Shown piece after piece: positions 22,026-29,821 of a stretch of 31,153 nt of DNA (positions are counted from its first letter, which is position 1; every line of letters begins with the position of its first letter). The notes beneath the pieces are model-generated. The model did no database searches. It was given only the letters and a program-made list of their open reading frames with translations, and was not told the origin of the DNA. The DNA lies in the NCBI GenBank assembly GCA_934646185.1, contig CAKUEH010000027.1:1-31153 (forward strand), in the 5' to 3' direction. The stretch is from an uncultured Oscillospiraceae bacterium (lineage in GTDB: Bacteria; Bacillota; Clostridia; Oscillospirales; Oscillospiraceae). Both the position numbers and the translations under genes were made by a program.

Positions 22026-23591
22026 CTATTTCGCTGCAGGGACGGACGGCTCTGCCTGCCTGCGTTCCCGCATTCTCCGCATCACGCTCGGGTAGCGCGA
22101 TGCGTCGGTGTGCGGCAGGAAGCGGGCGGCCTGCATGTTCTCCACGAATTTCTCCATCTCGCCGAACTGCACGTAGGTCGCGAGCGCGCGGATCCTGTCC
22201 AGCCGGGCCCGGCAGCTTTTGTCCAGCAGCAGGCGCTTTGCGCCCGCGAGGGACGAATTGCCGAGAATTTTGAATTTCTCGCGCGGCAGGTCGGGATACA
22301 GGCCGACCGTGACCGCGGATTCCAGATCATAATGCGTCCCGAAGCCGCCCGCGAGATAGAACGCGCCGATCTCTGCCGGGCTGACGTTCACGCTTTCCAG
22401 AAGCGTCGCGACCATCGTATGGGCGGCGGCCTTGCAGGTCAGAAATTCTCCGATATCGTCCTGCGTGAAATAGAGCGGCACATTGCCGTCGTAGGCGTAG
22501 ATGATAGCCGGAACGTTGCGCTGTCTGGTATCGTCCCAGACGTCGCGGATGTTCGGCGAAGCGTCCTTCCGGAGATTCCCCGCCGAGTCGATCCAGCCGG
22601 ACAGAAACCCCTCCGCGATCAGATCGAGAATGCCGGAGCCGCAGATGCCCCTCGGCGGAAGACCGCCGACCGTCTCATACCGCAGGCGGTTGTCGGGCCC
22701 GATCTTGACGCGGCAGATCGCGCCCGGCTCAGCACGCATGCCGGACTTACTGACCGCGCCCTCAAGCGCGGGGCCTGCGGCGCCCGCGCCCATCAGGAGA
22801 AATTCCCGGCAGCCGAGCACCAGCTCGCCGTTCGTGCCGATGTCGAGAAACAGCGCCAGATCCTCCCGCGTGTCGAGATCCGTCATTAGAAGCCCGCTCG
22901 TGATATCGCCGCCCAGATAGTTGGCGACGGCGGGCATGCAGAAAATATTGCCCGCGATGGGAAGCCCCAGCTCCGACACACGCAGGACGCCGGGATCAAA
23001 GAACACCGGCGTATATGGGCTCTGGAACACCTGCCACGGGTCGCAGCCGAGGAAAAAATGCAGCATCGTCGTGTTGCCGCCGACCGTCATGGCCGAGACG
23101 GCCTCCGGCGGGATACCGGCCTGCGCGCAGCAGTCCTGTATCATCCGCCGCACGTCTTCGAGCGTCAGCGATTGGAGCGTATGCAGATTTTCGCGGTTTT
23201 CCTTCACGGCCAGAATACGGTCGAGGATATTCGCGCCGAACTGCGTCTGGCTGTTGGTGCAGGCCGCCTCTGCAAGCGTTTTTCCGGTGAGCAGGTCGAC
23301 AAGCTCCATCTGCATGGTCGTGCTGCCGATGTCGAGGCACAGACCGTAATTCTGCCGCGTCGTGTCCCCCGGCTCGACGCGCACCACATCCGTCCCGCCC
23401 GTACCCGGGCAGAGCGTCACGGTGACGCGGTAGTCCGCCTCGTGCAGCACCGGGTACAGCCGCTGCATGCACCCGAGCGTCAGCCGGCAGCCGGACGGCA
23501 GCGCGGCCAGCAGCCGCTCGCGCGCGGCAAGCGCATCGCCGTCGGACGGCTCCGGCAGCGTCAGATATCGTTTTTCCGTCAATGCGTTCAT
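22026..23591 (-). CDS. RACo-like ASKHA protein (corrinoid activation family) without ferredoxin domain
   Basis: The 521-aa protein has the linker (KRYLTLPEPS, 8-17), the middle domain and the C-terminal ASKHA ATPase-like domain of reductive activators of corrinoid proteins (DUF4445 family). Phosphate loops are LDIGSTT (86-92) and LDIGTNGE (249-256); the adenosine-side LAGGFGTHYD is near residue 415. Family members use ATP to drive reduction of Co(II) in corrinoid methyltransferase systems. The usual N-terminal [2Fe-2S] domain of about 95 residues is absent, and the protein begins at the linker, so an external electron donor would be needed. The ATG at 23591 has AAGGAG. It lies 9 bp after the 141-aa gene. 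Confidence 0.85.
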   Translation of the reverse strand: MNALTEKRYLTLPEPSDGDALAARERLLAALPSGCRLTLGCMQRLYPVLHEADYRVTVTLCPGTGGTDVVRVEPGDTTRQNYGLCLDIGSTTMQMELVDLLTGKTLAEAACTNSQTQFGANILDRILAVKENRENLHTLQSLTLEDVRRMIQDCCAQAGIPPEAVSAMTVGGNTTMLHFFLGCDPWQVFQSPYTPVFFDPGVLRVSELGLPIAGNIFCMPAVANYLGGDITSGLLMTDLDTREDLALFLDIGTNGELVLGCREFLLMGAGAAGPALEGAVSKSGMRAEPGAICRVKIGPDNRLRYETVGGLPPRGICGSGILDLIAEGFLSGWIDSAGNLRKDASPNIRDVWDDTRQRNVPAIIYAYDGNVPLYFTQDDIGEFLTCKAAAHTMVATLLESVNVSPAEIGAFYLAGGFGTHYDLESAVTVGLYPDLPREKFKILGNSSLAGAKRLLLDKSCRARLDRIRALATYVQFGEMEKFVENMQAARFLPHTDASRYPSVMRRMRERRQAEPSVPAAK

Positions 23592-23600
23592 AAAGACTCC

Positions 23601-24026
23601 TTACGCTCTGCTGCCCAGGATCACACAGAGGATCCCGTAGCCGGGCGCGAGCAGGTCGAAGACCCACCGGTTCGTGTCGACGCTGCGCTCGCCCATGTCG
23701 ATGACGGCGGTCGCGTTTTTCAGCCGCTTCGCCGTTTTGTAAAATTTCCTGTCCTGATGCCCATGCGCTTCCCCGGCGCGCACCCAGCGCTCGAAGATTC
23801 CGTCGAGATAGGCGTGGATCAGCAGCTCTGTCGCCATGGAGCGCTCCGTGATATGCAGCGGCGCGCCGCGCTCGGCCGCGTAGCCGTCCAGGATCGCGCG
23901 GCTGAGCGGCAGAGAGCCGTTGCCCTTCTGCCGCAGATAGCGCATCAGCGCGTCGTTTGTCGTCAGATGGACGGCCTTTTCGGTATAGGAGAGCTCCGTG
24001 CCCTCCGGCAGCTTTGAATGTTCCAT
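23601..24026 (-). CDS. Protein of unknown function co-transcribed with the RACo-like gene
   Basis: I do not recognise this 141-aa protein. It is mixed alpha/beta by composition and soluble, with one cysteine near the C-terminus, so it is not the missing ferredoxin. There is a central helical segment (ERSMATELLIHAYLDGIFERW, split by description), a basic patch (KFYKTAKRLKNATAV) and a hydrophobic C-terminal strand (GYGILCVIL). The ATG at 24026 has a GAAGGAAG-type site. It precedes the RACo-like gene by 9 bp, so a role in corrinoid activation or in the linked methyltransferase is possible but unproven. Confidence 0.7.
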   Translation of the reverse strand: MEHSKLPEGTELSYTEKAVHLTTNDALMRYLRQKGNGSLPLSRAILDGYAAERGAPLHITERSMATELLIHAYLDGIFERWVRAGEAHGHQDRKFYKTAKRLKNATAVIDMGERSVDTNRWVFDLLAPGYGILCVILGSRA

Positions 24027-24061
24027 GCAGCAGACTTCCTTCGTTCTTTTTCTGTTTTTCT

Positions 24062-24089
24062 ATCTTACCACATCCTGTGCCGGATGCAA
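24062..24089 (-). promoter_or_regulatory. Promoter of the RACo-like operon
   Basis: On the minus strand, TTGCAT (24084-24089), a 16-bp spacer and TAAGAT (24062-24067). It is back-to-back with the galT promoter. Confidence 0.5.
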
Positions 24090-24094
24090 CCCTC

Positions 24095-24123
24095 TTGCGC
24101 CGGGGCGCGTTTCTTTGTATAAT
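24095..24123 (+). promoter_or_regulatory. Promoter of galT
   Basis: TTGCGC (24095-24100), a 17-bp spacer and a perfect TATAAT (24118-24123). The in-frame ATG at 24122 overlaps the -10 and is therefore not the start. Confidence 0.7.
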
Positions 24124-24151
24124 GGAGCAAACCAGAAAAAGAGGTACTATC

Positions 24152-25636
24152 ATGCTCGATTCCTATCTTTCCGCCCTCTGCCGGTACGCCGTGCGCACGG
24201 GGCTTATTCAGCCGGACGATGTCGTCTGCTGCCGCAACGCGCTGCTCGAGGCCATGCAGCTCGATTCATATGACGAAGCCGCGGCGCCGGCGGATGCGCC
24301 GCTTGACGTGATCTTGCAGGCGCTGACGGACGATGCCGTTTCGCGCGGCGTATGCCCGGACAATCAGGTCGCGCGCGATCTGTTCGACACGAAGCTCATG
24401 GGCGTTCTCACGCCCCGGCCGCACGAGGTCCGCACCTGCTTCCGCACGCTCTACGAGACCTCCCCGCGCGAGGCGACCGACTGGTTCTACCGCTTCAGTC
24501 AGGACACCAACTATATTCGCCGCGACCGCATCGCGAAGGATAAAAAATGGACGTATGCCTGCGAATACGGCACGCTCGACATCACCATCAACCTGTCCAA
24601 GCCTGAAAAGGATCCGCGCGCCATCGCGGCGGCGAAAAACGCGCCGCAGTCCGGTTATCCGAAATGCGCCCTTTGCGCGGAAAACGAGGGCTACGCGGGC
24701 CGCATGAACCATCCGGCCCGGCAGAACCACCGCATCATCCCGCTGCAGCTGGACGGCGGCGACTGGTATCTGCAATATTCCCCGTATGTCTATTATAATG
24801 AGCACTGCATCGTCCTGAACGCGGCGCACACGCCCATGCGCATCTCCGACGCGACGTTCCGGCGGCTGCTGGACTTCACGAAGCAGTTCCCGCACTACTT
24901 CCTCGGCTCCAACGCGGATCTGCCCATCGTCGGCGGCTCGATTTTGAGCCACGACCATTTTCAGGGCGGACACTATACCTTCGCCATGGAAAACGCGCCG
25001 GTCGAGCTGCCGGTCGCGTTCGCGGGCTTTGACGATATCCGCGCCGGGATCGTCAAATGGCCCATGTCCGTGCTGCGCCTGACCGGCTCCGACACCGGGC
25101 GGCTGTGCCAGCTGGCGGACAGGATCCTCGCCGCGTGGCGCGGCTATACGGACGAAGCGGCCATGGTGCTCGCCGAAACGGACGGCGTCCCGCACAACAC
25201 CATCACGCCCATCGCCCGCCGCCGGGGAGACGAGTTTGAGCTCGATCTTGTTCTGCGCAACAATCTCACCACGCCCGAGCATCCGCTGGGCCTGTACCAC
25301 CCGCACGAGGCGCTGCACCACATCAAGAAGGAGAACATCGGCCTGATTGAGGTCATGGGTCTCGCCGTCCTGCCGTCGCGGCTGGACAAGGAGCTGTCGC
25401 TTCTGAAGGACGCGATCCTGCAGAACCGCGATCTGCGCGCCGACGAGACGCTGCAGAAGCACGCGGACTGGGCAGAGGCATTAAAGGCACGGCATACGTT
25501 CACGCCGGAAAACGCGGAGGAAATTCTGCGGCAGGAGGTCGGCGCGGTCTTCATGCAGGTGCTGGAGGACGCAGGCGTCTACAAATGCACCCCGGAAGGC
25601 CGTCAGGCCTTCGTCCGGTTCGTGCAAAGCGTGTAA
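24152..25636 (+). CDS. galT: UDP-glucose--hexose-1-phosphate uridylyltransferase, class II
   Basis: A 494-aa enzyme of the Firmicutes-type GalT family, longer than and distinct from the E. coli-type enzyme. Motifs include the helical N-terminus, TPRPHEVRTCF (87-97), KCALCAENEGYAGR (171-184), NHRIIPLQLDG (192-202) and the active-site SHDHFQGGHY (266-275). It transfers UMP between UDP-glucose and a hexose 1-phosphate. Galactose-1-P is the usual substrate, but related enzymes in lacto-N-biose pathways also handle HexNAc-1-P. The ATG at 24152 follows GAGGT. It stands alone on the plus strand and ends at a 16-bp-stem hairpin. No galK or galE is in the window; nahK is 8 kb away. Confidence 0.92.
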   Translation: MLDSYLSALCRYAVRTGLIQPDDVVCCRNALLEAMQLDSYDEAAAPADAPLDVILQALTDDAVSRGVCPDNQVARDLFDTKLMGVLTPRPHEVRTCFRTLYETSPREATDWFYRFSQDTNYIRRDRIAKDKKWTYACEYGTLDITINLSKPEKDPRAIAAAKNAPQSGYPKCALCAENEGYAGRMNHPARQNHRIIPLQLDGGDWYLQYSPYVYYNEHCIVLNAAHTPMRISDATFRRLLDFTKQFPHYFLGSNADLPIVGGSILSHDHFQGGHYTFAMENAPVELPVAFAGFDDIRAGIVKWPMSVLRLTGSDTGRLCQLADRILAAWRGYTDEAAMVLAETDGVPHNTITPIARRRGDEFELDLVLRNNLTTPEHPLGLYHPHEALHHIKKENIGLIEVMGLAVLPSRLDKELSLLKDAILQNRDLRADETLQKHADWAEALKARHTFTPENAEEILRQEVGAVFMQVLEDAGVYKCTPEGRQAFVRFVQSV

Positions 25637-25644
25637 ACTCAGAC

Positions 25645-25680
25645 AAAGCCGCCCTTCTCCACACGGAGAAGGGCGGCTTT
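25645..25680 (+). terminator. Hairpin terminator after galT
   Basis: A perfect 16-bp stem, AAAGCCGCCCTTCTCC (25645-25660) with 25665-25680, and an ACAC loop. The T-run is only the three stem Ts, so termination strength is uncertain. Confidence 0.65.
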
Positions 25681-25734
25681 GAGACTGTCAAAAAGCAGTT
25701 GTTCCCTCACTTTTTGTGTAGGATTTTCAAGGGT

Positions 25735-25835
25735 CTGTGTAGGGGCGGACGACTCTGTCCGCCCGCAAAAGGAAGCCGTTATACAGAGATCTTCGGCGAA
25801 TTCGGATGCACCTGTGCATTCGTTTGTAGAAGCCG
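25735..25835. repeat. Dispersed REP-like repeat
   Basis: GTAGGGG leads into the hairpin GGGCGGAC-GACTCT-GTCCGCCC (25743-25764). Downstream, CTTCGGCGAATTCG (about 25791) repeats a motif of the 10978-11169 module, here followed by GTAGAAGC. It fills the gap between galT and the glycosylase gene. Confidence 0.6.
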
Positions 25836-25847
25836 GCTTTTATGCGT

Positions 25848-26339
25848 TCACCTCAGCGCCTCCCGGAGCACCATCCATGCCTGCGTGAGCCGTTCGGCGC
25901 TCCAAGCAGCGTTGGCCGGACTGGTGGAGGGGAGCTTGGCGGCTTCCCTGCCCGTGCGCTTCTGCTGATGGCGGCAGTAGAGCTGATAGGACGCCGTGCC
26001 GTTGCAGAAGATCTGCCGGATGGGCGCGTTCTGCAGGATCGGCGTGAGGTCGGTCGGGACGGCCTCGCGGATGGAGCTGTCGCTCGAGCCGGATATCTCG
26101 CAGCTCGCGATCGTATCCCAGAGCGCAATGTGGTGCGCATGCAGCATCCGCTGTTTTTCCTCGATCGTGCGCGGGCACTCGCAGCCCAGCACAGCCGAGA
26201 CGACGCGCCAGAAGCGGTTCTGCGGATGGCCGTAGAAGAACATGGCCTCGCGCGATTTGACCGAGGGGAACGAGCCCAGAATCAGGATCCGGGACTCCGC
26301 GTCGTACAGCGGCGGAAACGGATGGGAGAGCCTGTCCAT
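25848..26339 (-). CDS. DNA-deoxyinosine (hypoxanthine-DNA) glycosylase
   Basis: This 163-aa protein belongs to the uracil-DNA-glycosylase superfamily, hypoxanthine-DNA glycosylase branch. The N-terminal motif LILGSFPSVKSREAMFFYGH (20-39) continues into PQNRFW (40-45). The helix ALWDTIASCEISGSSDSSI (about 72-90) and the late NGTASY (about 113-118) also match. It excises hypoxanthine from deaminated adenine in DNA to begin base-excision repair. The ATG at 26339 overlaps the preceding aldolase stop by one base (TAATG), indicating translational coupling. The functional link between the two enzymes is not obvious. Confidence 0.85.
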   Translation of the reverse strand: MDRLSHPFPPLYDAESRILILGSFPSVKSREAMFFYGHPQNRFWRVVSAVLGCECPRTIEEKQRMLHAHHIALWDTIASCEISGSSDSSIREAVPTDLTPILQNAPIRQIFCNGTASYQLYCRHQQKRTGREAAKLPSTSPANAAWSAERLTQAWMVLREALR

Positions 26340-27361
26340 TACAGCGCCGCGATCAGCGCGTCGACCGCCTCGGGCCGCGTCGCCCAGGAGCAGACGAAGC
26401 GCGCGGCCTCGTGCTCTTCATCCACGCGCCCGTTCAGCTCGAACGCAAAGCTCTGCTTCAGGCGGTCGATCTGCGCGTGGGAAAGGACAAGGAAGACCTG
26501 ATTCGTGGGCGAAGCTGCGTAGAGCGTGTAGCCCTTCTCTGCCGCCGCCGTCTGGATCCGCTGCGCCTGCGTAACGGCGTGGCACGCCATGGTCAGCCAG
26601 AGATCGTCTTCAAAATACGCCTTGAACTGCGTACCGAACAGGAAGCCCTTGGCGAACATGCCGCCGCGCTGCTTGATCATATTGCGGAAATGCGGCTTGA
26701 GACTGTCGTTCGCGATGACGAGCGCCTCGCCGAACAGCAGACCGTTTTTCGTGCCGCCGATGTAGAAGACGTCGCAGTATTTTGCAAAATCCGCCGGAGC
26801 CAGGTCGTTCCCCTCCGCGACCAGCGCGGCGGGCAGGCGCGCGCCGTCCAGAAACAGGTACAGCCCATATTCCCGGCAGACATCATGGAGCGCGGAAAGC
26901 TCCGCCTTCGTGTAGATCGTGCCGAGCTCCGTCGCGTCGGAGATATAGACCATGCGCGGCAGGACCATATGCTCATCCTGCCCGTCGCAGTGGCAGCGCA
27001 TGACCTCGCGCACGAGCGCGGGCGTCAGCTTGCCGCCGGGGGCCTCGATGGCGCAGACCTTGTGGCCGGAGGATTCGATCGCGCCGGTCTCATGGACGTT
27101 GATATGGCCGGTGCCCGCGGCGATGACGCCCTCCCACGGGCGAAGCGCCGCGGCGATAACGGTCGTGTTCGCGATCGTGCCGCCGACCATAAAATGCACG
27201 TCCGCCTGCGGGCAGGAGAAGCGCGCGCGGACAATGTCCCGCGCCTCGGCACAGAAATCATCCATGCTGTAGCCGCAGGTCGTGATGAGGTTGTTCTGTT
27301 CAAGCGCGGCGAGCACCTGCGGGTGCGCGCCCTCGGAATAATCGTTGCGGAAAGAGATCAT
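26339..27361 (-). CDS. ltaE: Low-specificity L-threonine aldolase
   Basis: A 340-aa fold-type I PLP enzyme of the beta-eliminating lyase/threonine aldolase family. It starts MISFRNDYSEGAHP, shows HINVHETGAIE (86-96), the PLP-phosphate-side FLDGARLPAAL (170-180) and the Schiff-base Lys205 in IGGTKNG. It cleaves L-threonine or allo-threonine to glycine and acetaldehyde. The ATG at 27361 has only a weak AAGGA site. The open frame extends 467 codons further upstream, but that is a shadow of the flippase gene. A consensus-like promoter lies at 27396-27424. Confidence 0.9.
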   Translation of the reverse strand: MISFRNDYSEGAHPQVLAALEQNNLITTCGYSMDDFCAEARDIVRARFSCPQADVHFMVGGTIANTTVIAAALRPWEGVIAAGTGHINVHETGAIESSGHKVCAIEAPGGKLTPALVREVMRCHCDGQDEHMVLPRMVYISDATELGTIYTKAELSALHDVCREYGLYLFLDGARLPAALVAEGNDLAPADFAKYCDVFYIGGTKNGLLFGEALVIANDSLKPHFRNMIKQRGGMFAKGFLFGTQFKAYFEDDLWLTMACHAVTQAQRIQTAAAEKGYTLYAASPTNQVFLVLSHAQIDRLKQSFAFELNGRVDEEHEAARFVCSWATRPEAVDALIAAL

Positions 27362-27395
27362 CAGAAAAGCCCGTCCTTTTTCAGTTTCTGCTCTG

Positions 27396-27424
27396 ATTGT
27401 AGGACTTTTCCCCGAAAAAGTCAA
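27396..27424 (-). promoter_or_regulatory. Promoter of ltaE-glycosylase operon
   Basis: On the minus strand, TTGACT (27419-27424), a 17-bp spacer and TACAAT (27396-27401). The -35 overlaps the last codons of the flippase gene. Confidence 0.75.
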
Positions 27425-28962
27425 CGAAGCGCCTGTGTTTTTTCGCCGCGCTCCGGCAGGCGCAGCAGCTCCCGCAGGCTTGGCGGCAGGCAGCGCTCCG
27501 CCGTTCCACTCAGACACGCGGCCAGCACGAACACGCCGGAAAAGACCGCCGCGCGGAGCCCCAGCGAGACCCACGCCTCCCCTGCCCCCGGCAGCAGCTG
27601 CGCCGCAAGCGCGCCCGCAGCCGCGCACCCGGAAATGCCGAGCGCCGCGCCCAGCCGGAACGGGCAGCCGGTGACGAGCAGCAGCCGCCGCAGGCTCAGC
27701 GCAAAGTTCAGAAGATGCGTCGCGGCGAACGCGAAGATATACCCGCCCAGCCCCCAGCGCGACAGGAGCAGCACGAGCAGCGCCGCGTCCAGCGCGGAGG
27801 TGAGCGTGTTGTAGCGCACATTCGCGACCTGCTCGGAAAGGCCCTTGAGCATGCCGTCCGTCAGCGCGTCCATGTACAACATCAGCGCCAGCGGCGCGAA
27901 CACGCGCAGAAGCCGCCCTGCCTGCCCGCTCCGATACAGGATCTCGGTGAGCGGCCCGGCCAGCGCGAACAGCAGCCCCGCCGTAAAGCCCGCGAACAGC
28001 AGTCCCGCCCGCAGACACTGTCCGGTCACGGAGGCGAGCCGCTCCCGGCGTCCCTGCGCGCGGCAGGCAGCAAGCTCCGGGATCAGCAGATCGACCAGCG
28101 CGTATAAAAACGCCGACGGCAGCATCAGCGCAGGAAACACCATGCCCGTGACGGTGCCATACGCCGCCATCGCGCCCTGCCGCGTCGCGCCCGCCTGTGC
28201 AAGGCCCCAGGGAATCAGAAACTGTTCCAGCGCACGCAGCGCCGCGCGCAGCAGATCGTTCAGCGCCAGCGGGGCCGCAAGCGCGCCCACGCGCCGGGCC
28301 ATACCGGGCGCGCGGGTCTGCCGGACGCCGCGCCAGTCGTGCCGGTAAAGGCCATAGAGTGCCGCGACTGCCGCGCAGGACGACAGCAGCTCCCCGCCCA
28401 GCAGCGCAAAGCAGGCCCCGGAAACGGTCTGCGGCGCGTATCGCAGCAGAAGCAGGCTTGCGCCCAGTCCCAGCACGCGCTCGCCCGCGTCGATGGCGGT
28501 CAGCTGCCAGACCTTCCCCACGGCGGTCAGGTAGCCGCCCAGCACCAGTCCCGCGCATCCGGCCGGGAGCAGCCCGGCAAGCAGCCGGAGGCTCCCCACT
28601 GCCCCCCGCTCGTGCAGGACCCGCTCCGCCAGAAACGGCGCGGCCAGATAAAGCCCCGCCGCGGCAAGCGCGCTGGTCACGAGCACGAAGCCGAGGCAGT
28701 GCGCGGCGGCGAGCTGCACCTGCGCAGGCTCCCGCCTGCCGTGCGCCTGCGCGCACAGACACGAGGCCGCCACGCGCATCCCCGCCAGCCCCAGCGTTGT
28801 GGCAAACGCGGACACGGACAGAAGAAGCTGCACCGAGCCGAGCCCGTCCGCGCCGATGCGCCCGGCCAGATGCGCCTGAAACAGCATGGACGCAAACCGC
28901 AGCAGCAGCGCCGCGGCGGTCAGCAGCAGCGTATTTTTAAGGATCTGACGGCCAGAAAACAA
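27421..28962 (-). CDS. MOP-superfamily flippase (SpoVB/MurJ/polysaccharide exporter-like)
   Basis: A ~513-aa polytopic membrane protein with about 14 helices, of the MATE/MVF type: N-terminal LKNTLLLTAAALLLRFASMLFQ (split by description), the LAGRIGADGLGSVQLL loop near residues 31-46 (from the TTG), and repeats of Ala/Leu-rich helices. Sporulation SpoVB-like proteins and lipid-linked oligosaccharide flippases share this layout; the cargo is unknown. I place the start at TTG 28962, 8 nt after GGAGG. The ATG at 29004 would add 14 residues but has no ribosome site. The GGAGG lies in the 3' arm of the terminator of the upstream gene, so its translation may depend on read-through or on a downstream start of transcription. 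Confidence 0.8.
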   Translation of the reverse strand: MFSGRQILKNTLLLTAAALLLRFASMLFQAHLAGRIGADGLGSVQLLLSVSAFATTLGLAGMRVAASCLCAQAHGRREPAQVQLAAAHCLGFVLVTSALAAAGLYLAAPFLAERVLHERGAVGSLRLLAGLLPAGCAGLVLGGYLTAVGKVWQLTAIDAGERVLGLGASLLLLRYAPQTVSGACFALLGGELLSSCAAVAALYGLYRHDWRGVRQTRAPGMARRVGALAAPLALNDLLRAALRALEQFLIPWGLAQAGATRQGAMAAYGTVTGMVFPALMLPSAFLYALVDLLIPELAACRAQGRRERLASVTGQCLRAGLLFAGFTAGLLFALAGPLTEILYRSGQAGRLLRVFAPLALMLYMDALTDGMLKGLSEQVANVRYNTLTSALDAALLVLLLSRWGLGGYIFAFAATHLLNFALSLRRLLLVTGCPFRLGAALGISGCAAAGALAAQLLPGAGEAWVSLGLRAAVFSGVFVLAACLSGTAERCLPPSLRELLRLPERGEKTQALR

Positions 28963-28999
28963 AAAATCACCCTCCGCTCCATTTTTACGGAGCGGAGGG
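28961..28999 (-). terminator. Terminator after the membrane-protein gene, overlapping the flippase ribosome site
   Basis: An 11-bp perfect stem, CCCTCCGCTCC (28970-28980) with 28989-28999, followed on the minus strand by TGATTTTTTGTTTTC. The GGAGGG of its 3' arm is the best ribosome site for the flippase gene. Confidence 0.8.
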
Positions 29000-29018
29000 C
29001 GCATCTATGACAGGCATA

Positions 29019-29777
29019 TTATTTCAGCTGGAAGGTATAGTAGACGGCGCCGATCAGCTCAACGGCGATCGCCGCGAACATGGCATAGAACGCGAAGCCG
29101 GAGCCGAAGAGCAGGCAGGCGATCAGCACGACGGCCCAGAGCACGCAGATGAAGTAGAACAGCAGCGGATTGAACCCGTCCGGAAACAGCCGCAGCGTCC
29201 TGCCGCCGAGACGGAGCCTGCCGCGGTTTTTCGCGCACAGGAACGCGGTGAGCGCCGTGCCGATCAGGATGAGCGCCAGCAGGATGCTGCCCGCGATGCG
29301 GTTGGCCATGTAGGAGGTGCGGGCGATGAGATAGAATACGACGCCCGCGGAGGCCGTGACCAGCGAGAAGGTAAAGAATTCGGAGCGGTAGAGCTGCCAG
29401 ACCATGTACAGGCAGTAGACCAGCGCGTGCAGCAGATAGATCGCGATCATGTTGCCCGTCCAGAAGATGGACAAGATCAGGCTCGAGACAAACAGGAGCG
29501 CGCAGGCCGTCAGACCGTAGGCGCAGAGCGTCCGGGCCAGCCGGGCCCTGAGGACGATGCACAGCGCCGCCAGCGCGACGCTCAGCGCGGCAAACACATA
29601 TCGCAGCGTGCAGAACAGCGGATAGAGCGCCGTAAAGCCCTCCACGGTACTGTAGTACCCGCCGAGCTTCCAGAACGCATAGACCACCACGATCATCAGC
29701 GCGAACGCAGCGGGGACTTTATAGACAACGGACTGATCCTCCGTCTTTTTTGCAGCAGTTTTGTTCTTCGTCATCAT
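29019..29777 (-). CDS. Polytopic membrane protein of unknown function
   Basis: A 252-aa integral membrane protein with about eight hydrophobic segments after a Lys-rich cytosolic N-terminus (MMTKNKTAAKKTE). Charged residues are few and cluster in short loops (for example KNRGRLRLGGRTLRL, about 185-199). I recognise no family motif. The ATG at 29777 follows AAAGGA; a second ATG at 29774 is equally possible. The open frame continues upstream into rsmE as a shadow. It lies 44 bp after rsmE and ends at a strong terminator, so it is probably co-transcribed with rsmE. Confidence 0.8.
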   Translation of the reverse strand: MMTKNKTAAKKTEDQSVVYKVPAAFALMIVVVYAFWKLGGYYSTVEGFTALYPLFCTLRYVFAALSVALAALCIVLRARLARTLCAYGLTACALLFVSSLILSIFWTGNMIAIYLLHALVYCLYMVWQLYRSEFFTFSLVTASAGVVFYLIARTSYMANRIAGSILLALILIGTALTAFLCAKNRGRLRLGGRTLRLFPDGFNPLLFYFICVLWAVVLIACLLFGSGFAFYAMFAAIAVELIGAVYYTFQLK

Positions 29778-29821
29778 TCTGTTCTGTCCTTTGATTAAAA
29801 TTCCATTTTGAAAGCGCCGCG

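Noticed and set aside
27362..28762. 467-codon N-terminal extension of threonine aldolase
   Set aside because: Frame-shadow of the flippase gene; family N-terminus and promoter position place the start at 27361.
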